Source of the DNA: Nemertoderma westbladi | Lineage: Eukaryota; Xenacoelomorpha; Nemertodermatida; Nemertodermatidae | Length of the DNA: 43,494 nucleotides | Direction of reading: 5' to 3' | Assembly: GCA_032718475.1 (NCBI GenBank) | Contig: JAUCBJ010005573.1 | Span: 1 to 43,494 of the forward strand | Shown here: in pieces, positions 31,208 to 42,389 of the stretch | Numbering within the stretch: position 1 is the first letter of the stretch | Layout: the number at the start of each line of letters is the position of its first letter | Notes under the pieces: generated by a model | What the model was told of the DNA's origin: nothing | The model's database searches: none | The model's input: the letters and a program-made list of their open reading frames with translations, nothing else | Made by a program: the position numbers and the translations under genes

Positions 31208-31769
31208 AAGTTTCGAAACTGTGCGAGTAACTGTTGATACATCTATGTGGAGATGTGTGATATGTGGAGATGTGTGATACAACGCCAACGCATCTTATGC
31301 CGATGTAGTAATATGGGTATTGAAATAATATATTAAATCAATGTACACTCTTAAAGCTGCAGCGAAAAAATGTAGCTAATTTCCTAGGTTACATATAAAA
31401 TAATAATATTATTTTTAAGAACATTAATTTTACTACTTTGCAAAAATTCAATTAAAAAATAACCAGACATATACATTGTGGAATAAACTATTTCAGAAGC
31501 CTACAACAGCCATGCCATGGATTGTATTTATGTTATTATATCTGTCATTTAACTGAGATAGCAATAGTAGTAATAGTCGAACGGTTATGCGGCCCGTCCA
31601 GCCTATAATAAACACAATTCAGTGATTGGGCTGGAATAGCAATACTGGTTGCCTCTATTACAATTCCTCTCAGGTTAGTCTACAGCCACAACTCCCAGCA
31701 GCTAGCTCCACACCAGCAGAGACTTGACCAATAATGGGAAGGATTAAATTTGTACTCAATAATTGTGCG
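31208..31769. other. Intergenic, no gene recognised
   Basis: A short repeat of ATGTGGAGATGTGTGAT at 31244-31280. Otherwise AT-rich, with no coding signal. Confidence 0.45.
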
Positions 31770-32170
31770 GTTTAATTACGTTTAGATCAATTAAAGACAC
31801 ATTTATTAAAGCAAATCACTTAAACTAATTAAAAACTATAATAGAATGGCGTATGGGGATTATATCTGTATAATTTTTAAGTATAATTATTTAAATCTTA
31901 TACTGTAAAACAATTAATTTCCTTTAAAAGGCAGGTTGAAAATGGCGTTTTCACCGCAATCAACTTAATTAACTAATTAACTGCTATTATCTTAGCTTCT
32001 CGAAGGCCACACGGAAATTCTACTTGGAAAATTTCTAAACTTTTGCCAAACAACATGTGTACCAAGTTTGGATAGATTTCATCAAAGATTGGCCGAGTTA
32101 TTAACGTTTAAAATTGAACACGACAGAACGACAGAACGACAGAACGACAGAACGACAGAACGACAGGTTG
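31770..32170 (+). repeat. Interspersed repeat family B, copy 2 (plus), with 8-bp tail repeat
   Basis: Inverse partner of 17976-18365 over nearly 400 bp. It ends in five units of CGACAGAA plus a partial one (32121-32166). The tail period of 8 bp is well preserved here, while copy 1 has a degenerate ACAACAGA version. A frame through the tail codes for a TERQNDR-type repeat by chance. Confidence 0.8.
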
Positions 32171-34075
32171 ATTAATGGTACCACTACGCTAAGGCTCACT
32201 CACTTCGTGGCTCGCCCCACATTGGTTATGCAGCACAAACACTACAAGCAATGGGGAAGAACAACTATAACTCAGTCCCTGCGTAGTGGTAGCACTGTTT
32301 CTAATGCCTTGCTTAAATGAAGCTAGAATAACATGGGAAAAATATGCATTGCTGAGTAGAATGCATAGGTCATTAAGAAATGTTGGATTGGAGCGGAACG
32401 AAGTAGTTTAGTTGGCGGTTACCACTTCGAAACCAGTACGTAAAATAGATTGGATTGCAAATGAATAGATTACGGGCTTTCAAGTGTCTGCTAGTGTCTT
32501 ATGAATCTACATACTGCTCGACATTCTCTTACGCAAATGAATATCATGAATGTACCACCACTAATATATTTTAGGAACAAGTTGTTGAAGCGGTTTAGCC
32601 CTATCTAGTATACCAGCAATCTAAAAAGAATATATGATTAATTTTCTGTCGATAATGTGAGGCGAGTCGCCTAAGGACTGGGCCATAAAGAAGCAGTATC
32701 GTTGTTGTCTTTGTAAAAACTCTGTGTTGTTTAAACACTAATAACTCAAAATCTTTTAAGAAATTAAACCAAATTTGGTACACAAATAATATCAACGAGT
32801 AAATAATTATGTTGTACTGTCTGTCCTACCAGGCTTTAGTGCGGTTTAATGAGTCTCGGTCCGTACGGACCAGTGTATACGCCCCTCGTACTGCGCCAAG
32901 GCCCGTGTGTAGGTAGATTTTACAAAGGAACCTAAAATGAGCAAGTAAATGATGGGGAGGAAGAAAATTATATGATGGGGAGGAGGAGAGTTCGCGTATT
33001 TAAATCCATTACTGAAACAATTGTTAAAGAGGCAAACTAACAGAATATTCTTCACTTGGAGAACAGGAGGGGCACCGAAGGGTTGGTTGTAACAGTCCAG
33101 ATATGGGAAGGACCTTAATGCTACTGACCCCCCCCCCCCCCCCCTCCCCTTCTTACTCCCAGGCGGCAGGCACAGATTGTCGCCAATTTTCCTTTCCAGC
33201 AGATCGGTAGCGCCCCCTACACGATCTCATATGAAACTGGCCGCAGTATAGGCCCACTTCGTCAACAATAAATAGTAATTGTAAAAATAATAAATTTTAG
33301 TTCGATTTTGACAAATAATTTTAAGAATAATAATATAAGGAAATATTACTCGTGTATAAGAGGTTATTGCAGGTTGTGGACACTCAAATGTAACAATAAT
33401 TAAAAGTCTAAAAAAATTTAATATACATCTCAAAATAGTATGAGCATAACCTACTATAATTATAATTAGGTCATGCATGGTATGGGGCAAATTAGTTGAC
33501 ATATTAATCACGTAACTTTAGAAACAATACATTAATAATAAAAATAACAAAAGTTAGCGGAAAATAAATTCCACACAACCTCATATTTTTAGTCATTTTT
33601 AACAATCGTTTTCATCAGATTTCGCTTTGTCTATTCATAATTGTCGCAAAGTATTTGGCAGGGTTCTCTTACTTTAATACATTCATACAGAAAATTAATT
33701 TGCGAATATATTAATAAACAATTTTTTTATGTCATTTTTCTGTTTGATAATCTTTGCCGTCGTAATAGCGGGAATTATTATTAATGGTTAGTCCCATTTT
33801 GTAACGTTAAACACTAATTAATAATTATTGATTTAATTCATATTTCTCACAGTAGAGAACGACACCAATTACCGCATTAATTTCCCAGTGGAGAGATTCG
33901 AAATGTGATAGTAAAGAAACGGATCATATACATAACCGCTAAATGGCGCTAAAAACTTAATCCATCTTTAAAGGAAAATATTTGAAACATTAATTGGTTT
34001 CGTTACAACGTTGGTATTTATGTTATTACTTATATTATGTACTTGTGATGTACTTTTTTATGTGTGTTTTAATTA
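32171..34075. other. Intergenic, no gene recognised
   Basis: Holds a CCAAATTTGGTACAC motif near 32769 like the one in repeat family B, and a 17-nt C run at 33128-33144. Short frames (minus 32601-32795, 32846-33055, 33227-33511) have no recognisable domain. Confidence 0.45.
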
Positions 34076-36318
34076 AGCAGCTGGACAATACTAAGACTTT
34101 GAATGATCAGCAAATAGCTGGATAATGCAGCGCACTACCAAAGATATAAGTAAGAAGAAGATTGCGTCGTACTGCCATCTATTATTAAGTAGCTTGATAA
34201 TGCAGCGTACTGCCATCGATAATTAAGTAGCTGAATGCTGCAGCATACTGCCATGGATCAGTATGTAGAAGGATAATGCAGCGTACCGGTACTGTCATGA
34301 GTAAGTAGTTGGATAATACTGCCATCTACCCAATAAGTAGCTGATAATGCAGCGTATTGCAATCTATCAGTAAGTAGTTGGATAATTCTGCCATCTAGTA
34401 GCTGATAATGCAGCGAACTGCCATCCAATAAGTAGTTGGATAATACTGCCATCAATCTATCAGTAAATAGAAGGATAATGCAGCGTACCGGTACTGTCAT
34501 GAGTAAATAGTTGGATAATACTGCCATCTACCCAATAAGTAGCTGATAATGCAGCGTACTCCAATCTATCAGTAAGTAGTTGGATAATACTGCCATCTAC
34601 CCAATAAGTAGCTGATAATGCAGCGTACTCCAATCTATCAGTAAGTAGTTGGATAATTCTGCCATCTAGTAGCTGATAATGCAGCGTACTGCCATCCAGT
34701 TTCGTAGTTGGATAATACTGCCATCTACCATTAAGTAGCTGATAATGCAGCGTATTGCAATCTATCAGTAAGTAGCTGATAATTCAGCGTACTGCCATCT
34801 ATATCAATAAGTAGCCGATAGTGATAATGCAGCGAACTGCCATCCAATAAGTAGTTGGATAATACTGCCATCTACCGATAAGTAGTTGGATAATACTGCC
34901 ATCAATCTATCAGTAAGTAGAAGGATAATGCACCATGCTGCCATCGTAGTTGGATAATACTGCCATCTATCAATAAGTAGCTGGTAATGCAGCATACTCC
35001 ATCTATCAATAAGTAGCTGGTAATGCAGCATACTGCCATCTATCAATAAGTAGCTGATTATGAAGCGTACTGCCATCTATCAGTAAGTAGTTGGATAATA
35101 CTGCCATCTATCTATCAATAAGTAGCTACTAATGCAGCGTACTGCTATCTATCAATAAGTAGCTACTAATGCAGCGTACTGCCATCTCAGTAAGTAGTTG
35201 GATAATACTGCCATCTATCAATAAGTAGCTGGTAATGCAGCATACTCCATCTATCAATAAGTAGCTGGTAATGCAGCATACTGCCATCTATCAATAAGTA
35301 GCTGATTATGAAGCGTACTGCCATCTATCAGTATGTAGTTGGATAATACTGCCATCTATCAATAAGTAGCTGATAATGCAGCGTACTGCCATCCAGTAAG
35401 TAGTTGGATAATACTGCCATCTACCAAGAAGTAGCTGATAATGCAGCGTCTTGCAATCTATCAGTAAGTAGTTGATAATGAACCGTACTGCCATCTATCA
35501 GTAAATAGTTGGATAATACTGCCATCTATCAATAATTATAACTTTTTGTTGGGCACAGCTTTTGCAAAGTCGGCAATGAATGAAAGTTATAATAATATGA
35601 AACCACTCATTCACCCATAACACCAATAATAATCTATCAATAAGTAGCTGATAATTGATAATGCAGCGTATTGCAATCTATCAGTAAGTAGTTGATAATG
35701 CAGCGTACTGCCATCTATATCAATAAGTAGCCGATAGTGATAATGCTGCGTACTGCCACCTATCAATAAGTAGCTGGTAATGCAGCATACTGCCATCTAT
35801 CAATAAGTAGCTACTAATGCAGCGTACTGCCATCTCAGTAAGTAGTTGGATAATACTGCCATCTATCTATCAATAAGTAGCTGATAATGCAGCGTACTGC
35901 CATCTAGTAAGTAGTTGGATAATACTGCCATCTATCTATCAATAAGTAGCTGATAATGCAGCGTACTGCCATCTATATCAATAAGTATCCGATAGTGATA
36001 ATGCAGCATACTGCCATCTATCAATAAGTAGCTGATAATGCAGCGTACTGCCATCTCAGTAAGTAGTTGGATAATACTGCCATCTATCTATCAATAAGTA
36101 GCTGATAATGCAGCGTACTGCCATCTCAGTAAGTAGTTGGATAATACTACCATCTATCTATCAATAAGTAGCTGATAATGCAGCGTACTGCCATCTAGTA
36201 AGAAGTTGGATAATACTGCCATCTATCTATCAATAAAGTAGCTGATAATGCAGCATACTGCCATCGATCAGAAAATAGCTGGAGATGGAGCAAACCACCA
36301 TTGATCAGCAGATAGATA
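34076..36318 (+). repeat. 2.2-kb minisatellite with mixed 31-37-bp units
   Basis: Two unit types alternate irregularly: a ~37-bp type GTAGCTGATAATGCAGCGTA + CTGCCATCTATCAATAA, and a 31-35-bp type GTAGTTGGATAATACTGCCA + TCTATCAATAA. They share the ends and differ by loss of the GCAGCG part. Units become more degenerate toward both ends (34076-34260 and 36250-36318). A 95-bp unrelated insert lies at 35536-35630. The open frames on the minus strand are low-complexity by-products of unit length. The array ends about 250 bp from the stop codon of the next gene. Confidence 0.95.
35536..35630. repeat. Unrelated insert inside the minisatellite
   Basis: The repeat pattern stops after AATAATTATAAC and resumes at TCTATCAATAAG. 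The 95 bp between contain GAATGAAAGTTATAATAATA and a weak inverted CATTCA/TGAATG pair. Possibly a small insertion or non-amplified original DNA. Confidence 0.6.
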
Positions 36319-36571
36319 AACAACGTCAAATTGTACGATATACTTCCGTTAAAATACACCACTTTTATCTTTAATTTTATTCAATTTTCGAACAAAATTA
36401 CGTATGATGTAGGCAAACTATATTATGTATATAGGTAGTTTTAATTCGACACTATAATGGCTTAGAATGGTAATTAATAATATTCTTTGAGCATCCAGCA
36501 TAGTCGTTTATTGTACCTATTTGGGATAATATAGTAAATGATTATTCATAAAAATGTTTATAGTCTGTCAC

Positions 36572-37193
36572 TCAATAAGTAGCATCATGTTCCGCTAACC
36601 GTCTCTCTATCTCTTTCTTTAGTTCTAGATTACGTTGCTGAGCGCTGACCCGTCGGTACGCTGGACTACTCGTCTGGTAGTCGATCTTTTTTCGCGCCGG
36701 GAATCCTGTCCCGCTGTCAGCCCGGTAGTACGGTGGTTCGGAGGCAATGTCTGCGGGGGGAGGAGTCGCCATATACCGCCTCTCGTACTTTTTAAAGGTG
36801 GACGGCGGGAGAATTCTTCCGTGGATGTCGATGGGAGGATGTCTCGCCTCCGATCGAAGCTTCAGTTTATTAAACTCCTTCATATCTGCGAGGTAACGAT
36901 TTATCTCCGTTTCACGTTTATTTTTCTCCTTTATTAGCGAGACTTGGGAGAGGAACTTGGCGAATGTGTCAGCGTGTAACGCCGAATACTGCGGGATCTT
37001 AACGGGATACATAGCCGCAATAGTTTCCGGTACAGAGTCCGGATTTCCTCGGAGATTCAGTCCCGTTGTCTCCCGGAAGTTCTGCCAGATCATGGAGTTG
37101 TATTGTCGGTCGGGGTCCTTGGGGTACGGAGGTGCGTTGTCACCAGCAGTCTTCCAAAGTCGGTAAGCGCGGGATTTGTTCGAAGGGTTGAAC
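36572..37193 (-). CDS. Terminal coding exon, sperm/ciliary microtubule protein-like (tentative)
   Basis: A minus-strand exon of about 207 codons. The open frame extends upstream of its first Met (37093) through FNPSNKSRAYRLWKTAGDNA and PPYPKDPDRQYNSM to an acceptor AG at 37194-37195, which is preceded by a TTCTATACACTTTAG tract and a CTAAC branch-like motif. The exon therefore starts at 37193 in the middle of a codon (phase 2). The product is rich in Pro, Arg, Lys and Tyr, with PPIDIHGRILPPSTFKKYER and a C-terminal charged helix LELKKEIERRLAEHDATY; there is no signal peptide or membrane segment. Short Pro/Tyr-rich motifs of this sort recall sperm and ciliary microtubule inner proteins (TEPP/SPMIP8 came to mind, unconfirmed). 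The GC content is clearly above that of the flanks. The 5' exons were not found. Confidence 0.7.
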
Positions 37194-38446
37194 CTAAAGT
37201 GTATAGAATGACACCAATCAGTTAGAAGATCACTAAATTATTGTTACTTGTTTAAATAATTATCACAATTGTTAACCCCATTTAAAACGACGATGCATTC
37301 CTTAAACATTGAACCGGCGCTGTTCTCTACCACATCTTGGATGAATCACATTTGAGGTAACGATCTACTTAGGGAATAAACCCTCCCTTTTAAGCGCGAA
37401 ATGGAAATGATTCTGACTCCCTCCCTCCCACCAAAATACATCGTAAAAAAATTAAATCAGAGATAGTTGGACCTCAACTTTCGGTGTTGGTGGTTTTATT
37501 AAATCAGCGTTACGTCAAATTAATTATTCTGATCCAACATTGTTGTAATTACCACAAAATAATTCCGACCTCCCCCTATTTTAGACTTCATTGAACTGTA
37601 AAATATGAAAGATATTAATCGCATATATATAAAATTTAAGTAAATTAAGGGGGGGTAACTGAGGGGGGGTACCCCTCAGGAATAATTTTTTTTAAACAGC
37701 TCTATCTTCTTGTCATAGGTCAATATCACTGTTACGTGGTCTTCAGCCAACGTGGGGAAGGCCAAAAAGCAACAAAAATTTGAATTTTAAAATTTTTTAG
37801 GTCCCTCTAGCGGCGAGTGGCGGAATTAAATATTTCACTAAAAATGGTACTAGTCACTTAATATTTATCCACATTTTTTGAAGCCAACGTTTTTGGACTC
37901 AGCACCTTCGAATCTACAAAAATTATCCAGCCGATTTTTTTATTATTAATTTCTATGCAAATTAATTTTAAAATTAATAAAATTTATTAAAATTTTCAAT
38001 AAAAGTGAAAAAAAAATAAATAACTTTCAAATCTTCAAAAAACCTTCCAAACTGCCATAAATTATCGAATTTGGGTGAAAATATTTTAAAAAATTGAAAT
38101 ATCGTGAAATGTAATTCCGAGATAATTTGCTTTAAAGTTTGAACATTCCCGCTCAAACCTGACTGTCTGTAGTCTGTTAATCGTTCAGTAATGTTTGACA
38201 CTAGGCCTATGGCTTCATACCAACTCACTAAAATGATCAATATGGGGGTTCTCATGGTCGGTGATTTCATTTCTGATGTCAATTTTAATGTTTGGTGGCA
38301 TCTAATATGTCTGTCTGACAGTTTGACTGTCTTCTAAATTTTGACGGACAAACTGGTAGACTGAATGACAGCGAGAACAAAGTTCGCAAAATATTGTAAA
38401 AAAGATTAAGTGGTTTTATTTTGGAAAGGAACAATAGACTACATGA
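37194..38446. other. Intron and/or upstream region, no exon recognised
   Basis: By the acceptor at 37194 this stretch should be intron of the minus-strand gene. I found no convincing upstream exon. The minus frame 37974-38282 is Phe/Ile/Asn-rich and not gene-like. A small GGGGGGTAACTGAGGGGGGG motif lies near 37650. Confidence 0.45.
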
Positions 38447-38802
38447 CGTCACCTTCAAGGCAGAACCCCCTAAGTCGATTTTTTTCGATTTTCATGTTTT
38501 TGACTTTTTGGGTAATTCGATATCGGCTTTTTCGTCTGGCAGAACCCCGAAGCTTTTCTACCAGCCATTTTTGAGTTATAAGCCAAAGACAGTTCCCCGT
38601 AACTTATGCCCACTTCGAGGCAGAACCCCCCAAGTCAATAATTGGCTTGCAAAACACCGTAAATTCAAGTATATGAAATTCAGTCCACCTGGCAAAACCC
38701 CTTAAATCAGAAATAACAACCTGTAAAACCCCTTAAATCAGAAACAATAGCCTGGCAAAACCCCGTAATTTATCATTTATATACTGGTTTGTATTGCGGC
38801 CA

Positions 38803-38880
38803 GGACACAAATATTAATTAGGGACACAAACATTATTGAGGGACGCAAACATTAATGAGGGACACAAAACATTAATAGGG
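38803..38880 (-). repeat. Four 19-bp units in inverted orientation
   Basis: GGGACACAAACATTAATGA-type units, which are the reverse complement of the unit in the array at 39481-41240, about 600 bp upstream of it. Two of the four are diverged. Confidence 0.92.
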
Positions 38881-39480
38881 CAGGGGTCCATGGTTGCCAA
38901 TGGATATTAATATGAGCGATGGTGATGCTTGCCATCAGACGATTAGATATTAAGTGATTAACTGGAAAAAATACTACCATGGGAACGTGAGCTTCGATCA
39001 AAGTACCGCCGTTTCGTATACATTCCATCTTCCTAATTAGATGGAAATTAATTGAAAGCGACGTTCGGTTACGTTGTTCAGCTGCCTGTTTTGCTGCTAC
39101 CCCCCCCCCCCCCCCCCCCCCGGCTGGTATACCCCCATATTTTCAATTTACCTCCTACCACCACCATTCATGTTACCCCCCCCCCCCCCCCCCCATTCCT
39201 GTCTCCCCCTCATGTTCATCATTTTTTTACTCCTACTCCTTCCCTTTTTAGTAACAACATCGTTTATTGTTTTGGTTAGAAAAACCATCTCTGTAACCTG
39301 ATCCTTTCCTTCAATTGGCAATAACATAGTTTATTGGTTTGGTCAGATTAATATGTTATTATTTATTGTTGTTATTTTATTGCTTGACAGTAATGAGAAT
39401 TGTAATACTGTAATATATTGTATGTGTATGTGGAGTGGTAACATGAATCATACTAAGTGCGAAGGGCGATAGTGCCCATG
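38881..39480. other. Spacer between inverted and expanded 19-bp repeats, with two poly-C runs
   Basis: About 600 bp with runs of 22 C (39100-39121) and 19 C (39176-39194) in a Pro/Thr-rich pseudo-coding stretch. Downstream, AACATAGTTTATTG.TTTGGT and AACATCGTTTATTGTTTTGG (39258, 39325) show a small local duplication of about 67 bp. No gene. Confidence 0.6.
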
Positions 39481-41240
39481 ATTAATGTTTGTGCCCTTGA
39501 TTGATATCTGTCCCTCGTTTATTGTTTGTGTCCCTCATTAATGTTTGTGTATCTCATTAATGTTTGTGTCCCTCATTAATGTTTGTGTCCCTCATTAATG
39601 TTTGTGTCCCTCATTAATGTTTGTGTTCCTCATTAATGTTTGTGTCCCTCATTAATGTTTGTGTCCCTCATTAATGTTTGTGTCCCTCATTAATGTTTGT
39701 GTCCCTCATTAATGTTTGTGTCCCTCATTAATGTTTGTGTCCCTCATTAATGTTTGTGTCCCTCATTAATGTTTGTGTCCCTCATTAATGTTTGTGTCCC
39801 TCATTAATGTTTGTGTATCTCATTAATGTTTGTGTCCCTCATTAATGTTTGTGTCCCTCATTAATGTTTGTGTCCCTCATTAATGTTTGTGCCCTTGATT
39901 GATATCTGTCCCTCGTTTATTGTTTGTGTCCCTCATTAATGTTTGTGTATCTCATTAATGTTTGTGTCCCTCATTAATGTTTGTGTCCCTCATTAATGTT
40001 TGTGTCCCTCATTAATGTTTGTGTCCCTCATTAATGTTTGTGTCCCTCATTATATTGTCCCTCTTATGTTTGTGTCCCTCATTAATGTTTGTGTCCCTCA
40101 TTAATGTTTGTGTCCCTCATTAATGTTTGTGTCCCTCATTAATGTTTGTGTCCCTCATTAATGTTTGTGTCCCTCATTAATGTTTGTGTCCCTCATTAAT
40201 GTTTGTGTCCCTCATTAATGTTTGTGTATCTCATTAATGTTTGTGTCCCTCATTAATGTTTGTGTCCCTCATTAATGTTTGTGTCCCTCATTAATGTTTG
40301 TGTCCCTCATTAATGTTTGTGTACCTCATTAATGTTTGTGTCCCTCATTAATGTTTGTGTCCCTCATTAATGTTTGTGTCCCTCATTAATGTTTGTGTCC
40401 CTCATTAATGTTTGTGTCCCTCATTATATTGTTTGTGTCCCTCATTAATGTTTGTGTACCTCATTAATGTTTGTGTCCCTCATTAATGTTTGTGTCCTCA
40501 TTAATGTTTGTGTCCCTCATTAATGTTGTGTCCTCATTAATGTTTGTGTCCCTCATTAATGTTTGTGTCCCTCATTAATGTTTGTGTCCCTCATTAATGT
40601 TTGTGTCCCTCATTAATGTTTGTGTCCCTCATTAATGTTTGTGTCCCTCATTAATGTTTGTGCCCTTGATTGATATCTGTCCCTCGTTTATTGTTTGTGT
40701 CCCTCATTAATGTTTGTGTCCCTCATTAATGTTTGTGTCCCTCATTAATGTTTGTGTCCCTCATTAATGTTTGTGTCCCTCATTAATGTTGTGTCCCTCA
40801 TTAATGTTTGTGTCCCTCATTAATGTTTGTGTCCCTCATTAATGTTTGTGTCCCTCATTAATGTTTGTGTCCCTCATTAATGTTTGTGTCCCTCATTAAT
40901 GTTGTGTCCTCATTAATGTTTGTGTCCCTCATTAATGTTTGTGTCCCTCATTAATGTTTGTGTCCCTCATTAATGTTTGTGTCCCTCATTAATGTTTGTG
41001 TCCCTCATTAATGTTTGTGTCCCTCATTAATGTTTGTGTCCCTCATTAATGTTTGTGTCCCTCATTAATGTTTGTGTCCCTCATTAATGTTTGTGTCCTA
41101 TATCAATGTTTATGTCCCACATTAATGTTTGTGTCCTACATCAATGTTTATGTCCCACATTAATGTTTGTCACCCTGATTAATGTTTGTCCCACATTAAT
41201 GTTTGTGGCGCTGATAAATATCTATCCCTCATTTAATGTT
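39481..41240 (+). repeat. 1.75-kb minisatellite, 19-bp unit
   Basis: About 90 tandem units of TTAATGTTTGTGTCCCTCA. Most are identical; a few have GTATCTCA, GTACCTCA or one-base deletions. A marker segment containing GCCCTTGATTGATATCTGTC then CCTCGTTTATTG recurs at 39493, 39891 and 40662, showing duplication of blocks of hundreds of bp. The last units (41090-41240) decay into TATGTCCCACA variants. High identity points to recent expansion. Confidence 0.98.
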
Positions 41241-41959
41241 TGTGTCCAAGTTGCTATAAGTTACTCTAGGTTGCCGGACGTTTTGGACAATTTGGTCAGC
41301 AACTAGCAACTTAATTTGAGCAACATTAACTTTTAGTCTCCGTTATATGAGGCATCTTTAACAGCAACAAAGTTCGCGTTTACATAGAGCAACTTGATCG
41401 GCAACCTGAAATGCTTACTAAGTTGCTGATAGAGTTGCTCAAAATGTTGCCACGTACTGTAGAAAAAACAGTCTTATTATTCGTCATGACGTACTGTAAG
41501 TGAACTTTACTTTAACGTAGCTGTAACCCTGTAGCTAGACTTTGTTCTTACTGTAGAGTACCACCCATGGCTATATTTTGTACTTAGAGTTCCGCTTTCT
41601 TGAATCTAAATTTTGTTCTTATAGTTCTGCATTTGGCTACATTTTGTTCAATTTGTATTGATACATGATTCTAACTACAGTCCCGTACTTATTTTAGAAG
41701 CAATTTATACCAAAATATCAAAAACTTATGGAGCCCTTTAGAATTTTGAATTCAAAAATTTCCAACATGTGCGCAAGTGTGTTAGCTATATTGTATGTGC
41801 TTATTTGTTATTATTGCGTTTACAGGTAATACTAACACCTGATCATGTGCTAGTTAACATGTTAGATAGCACTTATTAGCTAATAACAAATGCGCACATG
41901 TATTACGTGCGCACTACGCACTAAATAATTAAGGACGTACGATACGCCTTGGCTATTAT
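41241..41959. other. AGTTGCT-rich segment and AT-rich DNA, no gene
   Basis: 41241-41460 has many copies of AGTTGC/GCAACT motifs on both strands (AAGTTGCT, GCAACTTAATTTGAGCAAC, GTTGCTGATAGAGTTGCTC), similar to the stem at 9712-9768. It may be an inverted-repeat element. 41461-41959 shows nothing recognisable. Confidence 0.45.
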
Positions 41960-42155
41960 TTGATATATTTTGCGTGTTTTTTGTAAAAATTCGGACTTAT
42001 GGTGTTTTGCCAAATTGAGGATACCTTGTTTTCTAGGCAATACCCCGCAACTATCGTATAGTTACGGGATAATACCAGAAAACGGTGTTCCCCTTTGTTT
42101 TGGCAAAACACCATAAGTCAGAATTTTTACAAAAAAACCGCAATATATTTCAAAG
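41960..42155. repeat. ~196-bp long palindrome (fold-back)
   Basis: The two halves pair through TTTTTTGTAAAAATTC, GACTTATGGTGTTTTGCCAA, a TTTTCTAGGCAATACCCCG / mismatched partner, and the centre AACTATCGTATAGTT. Arms of about 95 bp with some mismatches. The arms contain the GGCAAAAC..CC motif seen near the left end of the 3.9-kb element, so it may be an inverted dimer of that subterminal region. Confidence 0.85.
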
Positions 42156-42369
42156 GTAATTCTAAATCAAATTGAAAGTTTAATTATATGAATTCTATAT
42201 ATATTTAGTTATCAAAAAACACAATAACAAGTAAACTGAGGCATCTCTCTAAAAAATAAACAGTTTTTATCGATTATCTCAGAACTACAAAAATCGACTT
42301 AGGGGGTTCTGCCTTGAAGGTGACGATTGAATGGTGTTGGCCAACCTTATTTTTGTCTTTACCCAACCT

Positions 42370-42389
42370 CCCCCCCCCCCCCCCCCCCC
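42370..42389 (+). repeat. Poly-C run (20 nt)
   Basis: 20 C about 45 bp outside the right end of the 3.9-kb TIR element. Confidence 0.98.

Larger units (their letters stand above)
38447..42325. mobile_element. 3.9-kb TIR-bounded element carrying subterminal repeats and a minisatellite
   Basis: The ends 38447-38483 and 42289-42325 are perfect inverted copies over 37 bp, starting CGTCACCTTCAAGGCAGAAC. Inside the left end the motif GGCAGAACCCC/GGCAAAACCCC followed by AAGTC or AAATC recurs about six times (38459, 38541, 38618, 38692, 38722, 38753), as subterminal transposase-binding repeats often do. Related motifs (GGCAAAACACCATAAGTC) lie near the right end. The interior holds four 19-bp units in one orientation (38803-38880) and about 90 in the other (39481-41240). 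No transposase ORF is visible and the flanking duplication is unclear, so the superfamily is open. It probably sits in the intron or upstream of the exon at 36572. Confidence 0.65.

Noticed and set aside
34258-35796. Four minus-strand frames coding repeated LLIDGSMLHYQL-like peptides
   Set aside because: They follow from the minisatellite unit length and break whenever unit length changes.
36635-37166. Plus-strand frames opposite the terminal exon
   Set aside because: Antisense shadows of a GC-richer coding exon on the minus strand.
39052-39301. Pro-rich small proteins
   Set aside because: Coding of poly-C runs in two frames; no other support.
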